The notes below the pieces were generated by a model. That model was not told the DNA's origin and did not search any database. It worked only from the letters and a program-made list of their open reading frames with translations. Below are positions 16,798-25,880 of a DNA stretch of 64,000 nt, in pieces. The first letter of the stretch is position 1, and each line of letters begins with the position of its first letter. Location of the stretch: contig CANROC010000002.1 in the NCBI GenBank assembly GCA_947632175.1, forward strand, positions 62,001 to 126,000. The letters are read 5' to 3'. Both the position numbers and the translations under genes were made by a program. Source of the stretch: an uncultured Oscillospiraceae bacterium. Its GTDB lineage: Bacteria > Bacillota > Clostridia > Oscillospirales > Oscillospiraceae.

Positions 16798-18495
16798 CTA
16801 CCTTCGCCGGAAGAGCCGCCGGAACCATTGCTTGATGCCTCCGCGTCTGCGGCCTCCCTGGGCAGTCGTTGATGCCCCTCCCTCGCCGGTACCGGCTTCC
16901 ACAGCCGATTCCTCCTCGGCGGAGTTGCCGGAGCCTTGATCTGCCTGGGTGTTCCGCTGCGTCTGATGCTCGGCAACGGCGGCCTCCTGGTCGGAGGCGA
17001 CCAGGGACGCGGGGACCTGGGACGCGGCGTCCTCGCCGGAGGATGCCGTGGAGGGCGGCAACTCGCCCTCGGCGGCGCGCTGATTCTGGGCAGCCCGATC
17101 CGCCTCTGCCTGGTCGGCGGCAGCCTTCTCGTCGGCTGTCTGGAGCTTATTGCCGGTGAGGAGGTTCTTCACGTTCCTGATGCCCAGGAGCATGCCCTTT
17201 TTGATCTCCTCAAAGTCCTCAGGGAAATCCTTCTTGCTGAACGGGTGGGCAAGGTCAATGAGCCTCGCTCTGTCCTTTGAGGCGTCATCGGGGTTATCGT
17301 GCCACTGAACAATGACGCTGGAGGCTATATATACGGTATCCGACTGCTCGAAGTAGTTCTCTATGGCCTCCAGGTCCTGGATCACCGGGCTGTCCGGCGG
17401 GTACTGGCGGCCCTTGACCTGCCTGCGCACGGATTCCAGGGTCCTGATGTTCTGGCCCGCCAAAAACTTGCGTACTGGATTTATGCCGTGCTGGATGGCG
17501 TCGGAGTCGCGAAGACCGTATCTGCCGGTTTCGGAGCGGCGGTCGTCGTTCCCGTTCATCCTCTTTTGCTTCTTCATGGCCTTCTTTACGCTGCCCTTGT
17601 GTCTGTGCGCGTAGAGCTCCTTGGCGTTGGCGGTGGTGGTACCCACCTTGAAGTCCTTTATGGACACGCCGCTGCCGCCCAGACTCTCCATCTCGACGTA
17701 GTAGTCATCGGCACTGCCGGCGTCCATCCACTGGCGGAATTTTTCCGGGTCGTAGCCGTCGGTGGAGAGCTTACTGGGGTCATGCTCGACCTGGTATATC
17801 TGGGGGAACGCGGCCCTGGAGCGGCTCCTGACCTCCGGGTCCTCGCTGCTCTGCTCCTGCTGGACCCTTTTGAAGCTCTCGTACTCGTTCCTCTCGATGC
17901 GCTTCATGATCTTGCCGTTGCCGAATATCATGACGCCCTTGTGTCCGGCCATCTGGACCGGCGCGGAGGACGTCACGGCGGCTGTGGATACAGGGCCGTA
18001 GCCCATCGTATCGCCCATGCCCGTGTCCGGGAGGACGCCCTGGAACTGCCGCCCCAATATGTCGGCCTCGTGCTCGAGGGCCGGGTCGGTGTTGGCGGCC
18101 ATACCTGCCAGGCGCTCCGTGGTGGGCACGGACCCGCGTCTTTGCTGGACCACGTGGCCCAGCTCGTGGGGCAGATGGCGCTCCTGTCCGGGGGCGAGGA
18201 AGATGTCGTCGCCCCGAGTGTACGCCTCGGCATCAACAAGCCCGGGCATGGACGAGTTATAGTGAACCTTCACGCCCTGTATATCGCCGAAATGTGAGGC
18301 GATCTTGTCCCTCATGCCCTGGTCCAGGGACGACCCGCTGCCTCCGTTCCTGTCGCCCGCTCCGGAGGCGCCGGCGTCTCCGGCGGCGCTCAATGACGAA
18401 TTTGGCACCTTGAGCCCGCCGTCAACGGCGGCCTCAGAGCCGGCCTTTCTGTTCATGACCGTAGCGGTTTTTTCTGTTGTTTCAAGAGAGTACAT
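16798..18495 (-). CDS. DUF4157 eCIS-type effector with inositol polyphosphate kinase-like domain
   Basis: This 565-residue protein has three parts. Residues 1-185 are a DUF4157 module with zinc motif HELGHVVQQ (His110) and LEHEAD downstream, ending near APVQM. Residues about 190-448 match the inositol polyphosphate kinase fold in order: GKIMKRIERNEYESFKRV (N-lobe Lys and E..F pattern), FPQIYQV, YVEMESLGG, IKDFKVGTTT (the DxKxG signature, Asp281/Lys283/Gly285), SETGRYGLR, YIASS, and LIDLAHPF (the late IDF-type Asp414), then LLGIRNVKNLL. The tail is disordered, ending in an Arg-rich RRLFRRR. Start 18495 is chosen for GGAGG upstream. It has its own promoter and stands beside the eCIS operon. Kinase activity is inferred from motifs only. 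Confidence 0.75.
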   Translation of the reverse strand: MYSLETTEKTATVMNRKAGSEAAVDGGLKVPNSSLSAAGDAGASGAGDRNGGSGSSLDQGMRDKIASHFGDIQGVKVHYNSSMPGLVDAEAYTRGDDIFLAPGQERHLPHELGHVVQQRRGSVPTTERLAGMAANTDPALEHEADILGRQFQGVLPDTGMGDTMGYGPVSTAAVTSSAPVQMAGHKGVMIFGNGKIMKRIERNEYESFKRVQQEQSSEDPEVRSRSRAAFPQIYQVEHDPSKLSTDGYDPEKFRQWMDAGSADDYYVEMESLGGSGVSIKDFKVGTTTANAKELYAHRHKGSVKKAMKKQKRMNGNDDRRSETGRYGLRDSDAIQHGINPVRKFLAGQNIRTLESVRRQVKGRQYPPDSPVIQDLEAIENYFEQSDTVYIASSVIVQWHDNPDDASKDRARLIDLAHPFSKKDFPEDFEEIKKGMLLGIRNVKNLLTGNKLQTADEKAAADQAEADRAAQNQRAAEGELPPSTASSGEDAASQVPASLVASDQEAAVAEHQTQRNTQADQGSGNSAEEESAVEAGTGEGGASTTAQGGRRRGGIKQWFRRLFRRR

Positions 18496-18608
18496 AATAA
18501 CCTCCGTCCTGTCATGATTCACAGTCCGCAACACCGGACGAATCCAACCGGCGCTCCCGCCGCCTGCGTCTCTCCTCCCGGAGGGAGCCGAGACATCTCT
18601 TCACTGTT

Positions 18609-18637
18609 ATTATACCATCATTTGCAGTATTGTGCAA
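18609..18637 (-). promoter_or_regulatory. Sigma-A type promoter of the IPK-like effector gene
   Basis: On the minus strand, TTGCAC (18637-18632) and a perfect TATAAT (18614-18609) are 17 bp apart, about 115 bp upstream of the effector start. This separates effector expression from the structural operon. Confidence 0.65.
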
Positions 18638-18767
18638 AGCTTTTCATGTACATTGGGACATATCCACGACAACAGCAGTTATGTTTTCGCAAAAGCAAGG
18701 CGGTGACGGCGGGCGCCGAAGGGTTAGCTTACCATTTTGACGGTATCCTTGAAATGTCTATAACACA

Positions 18768-18802
18768 AAAAGCGGTTTCTCGCACGGGGAGCCGCTTTTT
18801 TG
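18768..18802 (-). terminator. Bidirectional-looking intrinsic terminator ending the eCIS operon
   Basis: An AAAGCGG/CCGCTTT stem with an imperfect inner extension is flanked by A and T runs on both sides. It lies 8 nt beyond the stop of the small zinc-ribbon gene, the last gene of the long minus-strand operon. Confidence 0.65.
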
Positions 18803-18809
18803 AGGCTCT

Positions 18810-18983
18810 TTATTTTTTCAGCTTCTCCACATCCTCCACGTACAGCGATATCTCGCCGCAGCGGGGGCAGACGGCGGCCTTGGGCTTTTCGGAGAAGCGG
18901 CCCTTCCGGATGACGATGCCGTAACCGGAGGTGAGGGTGTAGTCCTCCTCCATTTCCGCTCCGCAGCGAACACATTGACGCAT
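18810..18983 (-). CDS. Small zinc-ribbon protein
   Basis: This 57-residue protein has two Cys pairs, CVRCG near the start and CPRCGE near residue 40, forming a predicted zinc ribbon. It resembles small YgiT-like or nucleic-acid-binding zinc-ribbon proteins. GGAAAGGAG lies upstream of the ATG, and the gene starts 24 nt after the broken PAP2 gene and ends just before a terminator. Its role in the operon is unknown. Confidence 0.75.
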   Translation of the reverse strand: MRQCVRCGAEMEEDYTLTSGYGIVIRKGRFSEKPKAAVCPRCGEISLYVEDVEKLKK

Positions 18984-19007
18984 AAGAACTTCTCCTTTCC
19001 AAATGTA

Positions 19008-19973
19008 TTATTCCGCTTTCTTCTCTTTTTTCTCCGTCAGGCGGTCGGTGAGCTTGAAGACCAGGGGCATCAGGGCCAGGATGAAGAACACCAGGACGAA
19101 CTGCTGGACGAACTTGCCCATGCTCCCGTCGATGAGCTCGCCCACCCAGGGGGCGGCGACGCTCTCCACAAATTCAAAGGCCACGCACCCTAAAATCGCG
19201 CGCACGACCCGCGTGGTGTTGCTGACGCAATCGGACATTTTGATGACGCGGCGGTCCAAGAACCAGCCGAGGAAGAAGCCCAGGGCCATCCCGGCGTTTT
19301 TATAGGAGTCCGCCGCCATTTTGGCGGGGTCCACGATAAGCGCTCCCGCCGCGTCGTAGTCCATGGGGTAGGACTTCAGCGCCGCGTAGAGCACCAGCAG
19401 CGCGCTCAGCACGATACCGCCCAGGAGGACCCAGATATCCCACTTGGGGTGCTTATCCAGCATGGCCATGATCTTATACGCCGTGAAAAGCGTCACGACG
19501 CCAAGGATGATGGAGACAGCCACGTCCTGGGGCGTGTGGACGCCCAGGTAGTTGCGGGAAAAGCCGATGAGCACCACCAGCACCACCAGCAGCACGCGGA
19601 GCACCTTCGGGACCTTTTTATCCGCGGCAAGGCCGCCCCAGAGGCTTGTGGCGTTGGCGGAGTGGCCGCTGGGGAAGGAGTAGCCCGTGGCGTCGGCCAT
19701 GGCCGACGGTACCGGCGTGATCCGCGCGTCCCGGATTCAGGGCCGGTAAACGCAGGCGGTGATCTTCGCGAAGCCGTTGAGCAGTCTGTTTCCGAAGAAT
19801 CCCAGCATCAAGAGGATCCCCTCCCTCTTCTCCACACACCAGTAGAGCAGGGCCAGTAAGAGGAGGACGTAGGTGGACTCGCCCAGCTTCGTAATGAAGC
19901 CGAAGACGCCGTCCATCACGCCGTTTGTTTTTTCTCTCAGGTCCTGCAGGAGCAAAAGATACTTGATGTCCAT
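19008..19973 (-). pseudogene. PAP2-family membrane phosphatase gene interrupted by an in-frame TGA
   Basis: Two segments in one frame, 19973-19740 and 19736-19008, together encode a PAP2 superfamily protein of about 320 residues. It has N-terminal helices, FFGNRLLNGFAK, the KxxxxxxRP-type region (CVYRP), the FPSGHS motif, SRNYLGVHTPQDV with the catalytic His, and more helices. A TGA at 19739-19737 replaces what is probably Trp (TGG) right after VYRP. One substitution explains the break. TGA is used as a normal stop elsewhere in the window, so recoding is unlikely. A shorter product could start at Met 19700 and would keep SGHS but lose the N-terminal half. It follows the SpoIIE-like gene by 6 nt. 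Confidence 0.75.
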
Positions 19974-19979
19974 AAGCTT

Positions 19980-21887
19980 TTACCTCCCTATTTTCCGCAC
20001 GGCGGTGACGGTATCTCCGTCCTCGCCGTGCTCAAAAAGCACACGTTCACAGCTGCGGCGCACAAAGTCCGCCTGTCCCGAAAGCGCGCCATGGCCGCTG
20101 AGCGGATCGGTCCCGCCCATGCGCCCGCGAATGCGCAGGACGGCCAAATCTTCTCGGACGGCGCACTCGGCCATCAGCCGGTTCTCTCCGGCGACGACGC
20201 GGCAGAGCGCCATCAGCTCGTCCGCCATCACCAGCGTCTCGGCGGTCTGCTTTCCCGGCACGCCGTTGGCCCGCAGCTGCTGACGGAGGAACTCAATGTA
20301 CTCCGCGCCTCCCGCGGCGTCGGCGGAGACCACGCAGTGGGCCTCCATCTTATCCCGGCGGCAATACTCCACCGCCATCAGGGCGTAGGGCTTGATATCC
20401 CCGGTGTACCCGGCGTAGGCCCCGCCGGCGTCGCTTATGAGGCTCAGCTGTCCCACCGGGTCCGCCATGCGGGTCTTCAGCTCGTTGAGGCGCTTTCTCA
20501 GCTCCTCCCGGAAAGGCCGTCCGTTCAGGTCCTCTATGTCCTCGATGCCCTCGGTGTGAAGGAAGAGCCGGTCCCCCTGGTGAAGCTCCAGCTCCAGGAC
20601 GGTGAAGCTCACATTCTCGTTCTGCCCCAGAGGGACCTGAGGCAGGGCGTCGGTCTTGTCAAAGCGCCCCTCGGTAAAGCGCATCAGGAGCGGCACACAC
20701 TGGCCGGCGTTGACGAGCTTCAGCCGCCCTGTGGTTCCGTCCAGCACCCCCGCGACGACGCTCAGGTACATGGACCCTCCGCTCATCTCATATAGCTGCC
20801 GGTTGGCCGCGGTGACGGCCTCCTCCAGCGGCAGACCGGAGCGCAGGTGGCTCTTCAGCGTCGTCTCGCCGATGACAGCGAACAGCGCCTGAGAAAGCCC
20901 CTCGCCGGAGGTCTCCCCCAGAGTGAAGCAGAGCCTGTCGCCCTCGGCCACGAAGTAATCGTAGAAGCACCCGGTCAGCGCCCGGCCGCTCTCGTTCACC
21001 CTGCCGCCGAGGCGGAAAGGGTAGTCCCGGTCGGCCGGGAGCTCCTTGGGCCGCGCCGCGGCGTTGAGACCGCTGGCCAGGGCCATGTCACCGGCGTTCT
21101 TCTGCTCCTGGACGGCCAGCTCCTGCTGCTCCATGTTGTTGACCTCGATCTCGGCCAGCATCATGCGGAAAGAATTGGCAAGTCCCGTGAGCTCCGCGCT
21201 CCCGGCGAATCTGAGCTTGGCGAAGGCCTGACGGTTGCCCCCCTCGGAGTAATCCGCCGCCGCGTCGGATATGCGCTTTATGGGCGTGATCACGCTCTTT
21301 TTCACCAAGAGCCAGTAAAGCCCCGCCAGCAGGACCGCCAGCACGGCCGCGATGCCGGCGGCAGTCGCCGCCCAGGTCATCGCCGAGCCCTGCGCGCCGC
21401 CGATATTAAACTCCGCCACCGCGTAGAGGACCGGGTCGGAGTCGGCGATGGGCGCGGGACAGATGACGCGCGCCCCGCTTCTTCCCGTGCCCGTTTCCTC
21501 GCCGTCGAAGAGCTTATCCACGTCGAAAAGCTCCGTGTCAAAGCCCGCCTCGCCAGTGCCGGTCTCGCTGTCGGCCACAACGGTATTGCCCTCCCGGTCC
21601 GGGGCGCAGATGTAGACGCGCCGGGCTCCGGCGGTGTCGCGGATATCCGCGAGCCTCTCTTTAAGGGCGGTGCCGCCGGTCGCAAGCTCATCGGCCGTCA
21701 CCGTCCGGGCCAGCTCATGGGCCAGGGTATCCCCCAGCTCCGCCCGCTCCCGCGCGGCGCTGTGGGTTTGCCAAACGGCTCCCGCCGCAATGAAAGCGGC
21801 CGCCAAAAGGAAGCTCATCACCGCCGCCGAAAAGGCCAGCGTGGCGCCGAGGCTGAGCCGATGGCTCTTCCCTTTCCCCTTTTTCAT
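19980..21887 (-). CDS. HAMP-SpoIIE-like membrane protein with degenerate phosphatase site
   Basis: This 635-residue protein has two membrane helices (about 15-38 and 165-190) flanking a ~125-residue external domain, then HAMP (about 190-245), a SpoIIE/PP2C-type domain (about 285-500), and a GHKL-like C-terminal ~110 residues. The metal ligands are altered: the usual GGDFYD is TGCFYD and GDVSGKG is GETSGEG, so catalysis is doubtful. The intact paralogue at 13687 shows the normal motifs for comparison. GGAGG lies before the ATG. It sits directly after the eCIS ATPase gene, suggesting a role in regulating assembly or discharge at the membrane (inference). Confidence 0.8.
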   Translation of the reverse strand: MKKGKGKSHRLSLGATLAFSAAVMSFLLAAAFIAAGAVWQTHSAARERAELGDTLAHELARTVTADELATGGTALKERLADIRDTAGARRVYICAPDREGNTVVADSETGTGEAGFDTELFDVDKLFDGEETGTGRSGARVICPAPIADSDPVLYAVAEFNIGGAQGSAMTWAATAAGIAAVLAVLLAGLYWLLVKKSVITPIKRISDAAADYSEGGNRQAFAKLRFAGSAELTGLANSFRMMLAEIEVNNMEQQELAVQEQKNAGDMALASGLNAAARPKELPADRDYPFRLGGRVNESGRALTGCFYDYFVAEGDRLCFTLGETSGEGLSQALFAVIGETTLKSHLRSGLPLEEAVTAANRQLYEMSGGSMYLSVVAGVLDGTTGRLKLVNAGQCVPLLMRFTEGRFDKTDALPQVPLGQNENVSFTVLELELHQGDRLFLHTEGIEDIEDLNGRPFREELRKRLNELKTRMADPVGQLSLISDAGGAYAGYTGDIKPYALMAVEYCRRDKMEAHCVVSADAAGGAEYIEFLRQQLRANGVPGKQTAETLVMADELMALCRVVAGENRLMAECAVREDLAVLRIRGRMGGTDPLSGHGALSGQADFVRRSCERVLFEHGEDGDTVTAVRKIGR

Positions 21888-21907
21888 CTCCCATCCTCCT
21901 ATTCCTG

Positions 21908-24052
21908 TCAGTCCAGGAGATCGGCATACTCTCGCAGCTCCTCCCGAACCACAACGATCTCGTTTTTCTTCATCTCTCCCACGGCGGCCTTCAGAAGATG
22001 CCCCATGCCGATGGGCTCACCGGCTCCCGCCGCCATGAACGCCGCCGAGAGGACGATGTTCTTGATGTGTCCGCCGGAGAGCTCGAACTTCTCCGCCAGG
22101 AACCGCCAGTCTATGTCGTCGTCTCTTGGCGCGGAGGCCGGCATGGTCCGGCGGTAGATCTCCTCCCTGGCCTTCGCGTCCGGGAAGGGGAAGCGCACCA
22201 CGTAGGTGATGCGGCGCATGAACGCCTCGTCGATGTTCCCCAGCAGGTTCGTGGCCATGATGCACACGCCGTCATACTCCTCGATCTGCTGGAGAAGATA
22301 GGCCACCTCCACGTTGGCGTTCCGGTCGTGGGCGTCCTTGACCTCGCTGCGCTTGCCGAAGATGGCGTCGCACTCGTCAAAAAAGAGCACGCAGTTGGAC
22401 TTCCTCGCCTCGGTGAACACGGCCTGGAGGTTCTTTTCCGTCTCGCCGATGTACTTGGAGACGATCTGGGAGATGTTGATCTTGTACATCTCCATATTGA
22501 GCTCCGCGGCGATGACCTGGGCGCACATGGTTTTTCCGGTGCCCGGCGCTCCGGCGAAGAGGATGCTCAGGCCCCGGCCGTAGGCGATCTTTTTGTCAAA
22601 GCCCCATTGTGTGTAGACCTTGTACCTGTATTTGATATGTCCCGCGGCCCGCATGAGGAGCTTCTTCTGCTCCTCCGGCATGACCACGTCCTCCCAACGG
22701 AAAGCGGGGCGTATCCTGTGGGCCAGATCCCCCAGCTTGTGGACCGCCTGACGGACGCAGGCGCGGTGTATCTCCTCCGCCGACACCTCCGAAAGGCCGT
22801 CGAGCCGCGCCAAACCGATGGCCTCCCGGCAGGCGGCCTCCACCTGACGGGGAGAGAAGCGGAATTTTGCCGCCAGCTCCTCCACGGTGACGCCCTGCTC
22901 CAGGGGCATTTTCCCCAGATACGCCCGGAAAAGGCGTATCCGGTCCCCCTCGTCGGTCTCCCGGATCTCCAGCTCCACCACAAGGCGGTCGATCCTGGCC
23001 CTCACCGGGTTTTCCGAGAGGAAAAAGATATTCTCGGCGCTCACGTCCATATCCAGGATATCCCGGATAAGCTGGGGCTCCGGCGGCTGGAGCGTCCCGT
23101 CCTGGTCCCGTTTTTCCATATGGCCGAAAGCGATATCCGCTCCGGTCATCCGGGCGGCCAGCACGCCGTCGGCGGCCCGGGTCAGCTGGTCGTCACAGTC
23201 AAGCTCCACGAACACGCACCTGGCGCCTCTTCTGGAGCACAGATGCTCCAGCTGAAAATGCTTGCCGGACCCGGGTCCGCCGGTGAGGCATACCACGCGC
23301 ATGCCCTGCTCCGCCGTCAGCGTGTCCAGGCGTCTGGCGATGTCACCGCTCGTCACAAGGGGCGACGCGGGCCTGTCGGTCTCGCCGTCGAAAAGGCGCA
23401 GTCCCGGGCTTCTCGACAGGGTCCCGGTGCCCAGGTATTCCAGCACCAGCGGACGAAGCACCAAAGCCCCCGCGGTGAGCCGGTCCCGATCGAATAAAGC
23501 CGTGAAGGCATCGCGCCGAGAAAACCGGGCAAGACAACCCTCCATGTTCTCCTCCGCCGGCAAAAAGAGCTGCGCCGCCAGCGAGACGGTAGGCGCCTTC
23601 TGTGTGATGTCGTCCTGGAGATAGGCAAGGAGCTTTTCGTATTTCCTGTCCAGCGCCGAAGCGTAGGCCAGGACGAGACAGCTCTGCTGGAAATCGTCGA
23701 GCCCGCACCGGACGGCCAGCGCCCCAAGGGGGAAAGCGTCCTCCGTCCGTGATAGCCGCGTCCGTATGACGCCCATGGCTCCGTTGAGCTGTGCCCTCTC
23801 GTCCTCGTCAAGCCGGGCGTTCAGGCCAAGCTGGGCGGCCTTCAACAGGTTATGCTCAAATTCCTCCCGGCTCACAACCAAGCCCAGCATGTTGCGCATA
23901 TCGCTTTTCGGCCCCAGCCACTGGTGGCGCTGGTAGAACATATATAGATGCATATCCAGCCACGCGAAGAGGTCGTCCATCAGCTCCCACTGGCTGTCGT
24001 ATCCCCGGTCCAGATCCCTGGCGGAGACGTCCTTTAACTCAAAGTCCTCCAT
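21908..24052 (-). CDS. eCIS AAA+ ATPase (Afp15/Pvc15-like)
   Basis: This 714-residue protein has a helical N-terminal region (about 1-225) and a first, degenerate AAA domain with GGPGSGKH near 258. A second complete AAA+ domain has Walker A GAPGTGKT near 500, Walker B VLFFDECDA near 555 and a sensor stretch IMATNLLGNID, followed by a lid. This two-domain layout is characteristic of the ATPase in Afp/PVC-type clusters, which is needed for particle assembly or cargo handling. It follows the DUF4280 gene with a 10-nt gap. Confidence 0.92.
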   Translation of the reverse strand: MEDFELKDVSARDLDRGYDSQWELMDDLFAWLDMHLYMFYQRHQWLGPKSDMRNMLGLVVSREEFEHNLLKAAQLGLNARLDEDERAQLNGAMGVIRTRLSRTEDAFPLGALAVRCGLDDFQQSCLVLAYASALDRKYEKLLAYLQDDITQKAPTVSLAAQLFLPAEENMEGCLARFSRRDAFTALFDRDRLTAGALVLRPLVLEYLGTGTLSRSPGLRLFDGETDRPASPLVTSGDIARRLDTLTAEQGMRVVCLTGGPGSGKHFQLEHLCSRRGARCVFVELDCDDQLTRAADGVLAARMTGADIAFGHMEKRDQDGTLQPPEPQLIRDILDMDVSAENIFFLSENPVRARIDRLVVELEIRETDEGDRIRLFRAYLGKMPLEQGVTVEELAAKFRFSPRQVEAACREAIGLARLDGLSEVSAEEIHRACVRQAVHKLGDLAHRIRPAFRWEDVVMPEEQKKLLMRAAGHIKYRYKVYTQWGFDKKIAYGRGLSILFAGAPGTGKTMCAQVIAAELNMEMYKINISQIVSKYIGETEKNLQAVFTEARKSNCVLFFDECDAIFGKRSEVKDAHDRNANVEVAYLLQQIEEYDGVCIMATNLLGNIDEAFMRRITYVVRFPFPDAKAREEIYRRTMPASAPRDDDIDWRFLAEKFELSGGHIKNIVLSAAFMAAGAGEPIGMGHLLKAAVGEMKKNEIVVVREELREYADLLD

Positions 24053-24062
24053 CGTCCGGCCC

Positions 24063-24440
24063 TCAAGGCGTCTTGATGGTGACGGCGGGGGTCATCATGG
24101 GCGATATGACGCCGCCCCACATGCACATGAGCTTGCTGGAGTTATTGAGAAGCGGCTTCTTGTTCACCATCACCGTGGGCGCGCCCGGCACCCAGGGGGC
24201 CACCGTCATAGGTGCGCAGGGCATGGGCGTGAGCACGCCCAGAGCCGCCGCCGTGGCCGCCGCCACCGTAGGATTGGCAAGGCTCGTACACATCCCGAAT
24301 GTGGGGAATTTGTTGTCCATGATCGTCGCCGCGACCATTTTTGACATCATCACCGTCTGATTGCTGGACACCGTCAGCGGACAGGGCGTCATGCCGAAGG
24401 TACAGTTGCACATGGCGGTCATCACCATGGGATTTCCCAT
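24063..24440 (-). CDS. DUF4280 PAAR-like spike-tip protein
   Basis: This 125-residue protein is rich in Met, Pro and Cys with the repeating turn-and-strand pattern of PAAR-like DUF4280 proteins: an early CNCTFGMTPCPL block, MPCAPM in the middle, and NNSSKLMCMWGG near the end. Such proteins sharpen the spike of contractile systems and can carry effectors. The start at 24440 is fixed by AGGAG 6 nt upstream. It lies between the 245-residue protein and the ATPase. Confidence 0.85.
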   Translation of the reverse strand: MGNPMVMTAMCNCTFGMTPCPLTVSSNQTVMMSKMVAATIMDNKFPTFGMCTSLANPTVAAATAAALGVLTPMPCAPMTVAPWVPGAPTVMVNKKPLLNNSSKLMCMWGGVISPMMTPAVTIKTP

Positions 24441-24462
24441 ATTGTCTCCTTCTCTCCGTCGG

Positions 24463-25200
24463 TTATTTGAGTTTTGCTTCCATTCTGTTCTCGCCGTCCG
24501 TAAGCTCCATATCGGCCAGGATGCCCTGGGCATTGTCGTAGAGGACCACCTGACAGGGGGCGCGGAAGACCGCCGAGAAGCACCCGTCCTCGCCGGTATA
24601 GTAGGTCTGGGCCGGCAGGAGCCGCTTACCCCGGGCGTGGGCCCTTGTAAGGGGGGCAGCGAAGGTCCCGGTCTCGCCCTCCAGGGCGCGAAGGAGGATG
24701 ATCTCGCTCTCCTCCCCGTCCTCCACAAGGTATGCGGCGGGGGCGGAGACAAAGTCCGGGTATTTTGTGAAAAGCCGCGCCGAGGTGTCGCCGGCCTCCG
24801 TTTTGGGCTGGGCCAGCTTGATCTCCGGCCCCGCGGCGTAGGCCAGCCAAAACCGGTGGTGTGATACCGGCGCGCCCTTCTGCGTGAGGGCCGCCGTCAG
24901 GCGTGTCACCGTCTGACTGAAGCGGTAACCCCGCCCTGGCTTCATGGTGACCTCCAGCTCCAGGGTCCCCTCGTCCACGGTAAACTCCACCTGCTCGTCC
25001 AGGTATCCCCGGCAGGCGATGGTCAGGGTATGGGCCCCCGGGGTCAGATCAAGGAGCACAATGTACCCCTCGTACTTCGTCACCGGAAGATACGGCCGCC
25101 CGTCCAGGAGATACCTGAACCCTCCCGGTCTCAAAACGGCGCCTGTATAGCCGTCCCGCACGTGGAGGACGGCGCTGGCGTGAAAGGTAATGACGCTCAT
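24463..25200 (-). CDS. eCIS-locus beta-sandwich protein of unknown function
   Basis: This 245-residue protein has no signal peptide. Its first ~95 residues look like a carboxypeptidase-regulatory/PEGA-type beta sandwich (LDLTPGAHTLTIACRGY). The rest is a second strand-rich domain. It overlaps the DUF4255 gene by 4 nt and precedes the DUF4280 tip gene, so it is part of the particle locus. A role as an accessory tail or baseplate decoration is only a guess. Confidence 0.7.
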   Translation of the reverse strand: MSVITFHASAVLHVRDGYTGAVLRPGGFRYLLDGRPYLPVTKYEGYIVLLDLTPGAHTLTIACRGYLDEQVEFTVDEGTLELEVTMKPGRGYRFSQTVTRLTAALTQKGAPVSHHRFWLAYAAGPEIKLAQPKTEAGDTSARLFTKYPDFVSAPAAYLVEDGEESEIILLRALEGETGTFAAPLTRAHARGKRLLPAQTYYTGEDGCFSAVFRAPCQVVLYDNAQGILADMELTDGENRMEAKLK

Positions 25201-25784
25201 GTCCTGCCCTCCTCCATGTGTGAGGTGTCGATGGTGACGTCCGTGACTCTGGTGACCTTGCGCTCACGGTGGGAGTCGATCTCCACGTTGCTCAGGAGCA
25301 CCACAAAGGACAGCTTATAGCTTTTGGAGTTGTTGTTCCAAATCTTCAAAAGCTGGTCCATGGAGGTCTTTTCCACCACCACGTTCACCGTGGCATTGGA
25401 GTCCTTCAGCGACCCCGTAAGGTACTTGGCGTCCAGCGCCGGGTGGTCCTTCAGGACCTGGAGGGCCGCGCCGATCATCCTGTACTGGTCCGCCTCCCGC
25501 AGCTGTAAGGGCGCCTTGGAGTGGGCCGTCACCAAAAAGCGCAGGTTGTACCTGGTGGGTCTGATGCGCTGGATGTCGCGGCTGACCTGATAGTAGCCAA
25601 CCTCCACGCCCTGGGTGTCCTCCTCCACCTGGTACATCCAGACGGTGAGCTGATAGTTTTCGTTCTCGTGGGGCGAGCACAGGGCGATGAGCTCTTTGTT
25701 CGCGATGGGCTCCGGCGTGAGCCGGTCGCGGAGAAGCTCCGTCAGGGCCGTTCCGGCCTCCACAAGGGCTGTGTAATCTGCCAT
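25197..25784 (-). CDS. DUF4255 tail terminator (Afp16/Pvc16-like)
   Basis: This 195-residue protein is of the DUF4255 family, with an N-terminal LTELLRDRL helix, LTVWMYQVEED, RYNLRFLVTAHS, and the MIGAALQVLKDHPAL segment. Family members cap the tube and sheath and fix particle length in Afp/PVC systems. The start at 25784 has GGAGA 5 nt upstream; a longer frame to 25811 is less likely. It is coupled to the next gene by an ATGA overlap. Confidence 0.88.
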   Translation of the reverse strand: MADYTALVEAGTALTELLRDRLTPEPIANKELIALCSPHENENYQLTVWMYQVEEDTQGVEVGYYQVSRDIQRIRPTRYNLRFLVTAHSKAPLQLREADQYRMIGAALQVLKDHPALDAKYLTGSLKDSNATVNVVVEKTSMDQLLKIWNNNSKSYKLSFVVLLSNVEIDSHRERKVTRVTDVTIDTSHMEEGRT

Positions 25785-25880
25785 GTCGTCTCCGTTCTGC
25801 CGCCTTTCCAAACCGTTGCGCGGGCCCCGCCGTGCGGCATGGGCTTGACCCGCCGGATCTGTTCCAATGTTCTCGTTCCC

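Noticed and set aside
19737-19739. TGA recoded as an amino acid
   Set aside because: TGA ends many other genes here and no recoding hairpin is evident, so a nonsense change or sequence error is simpler.
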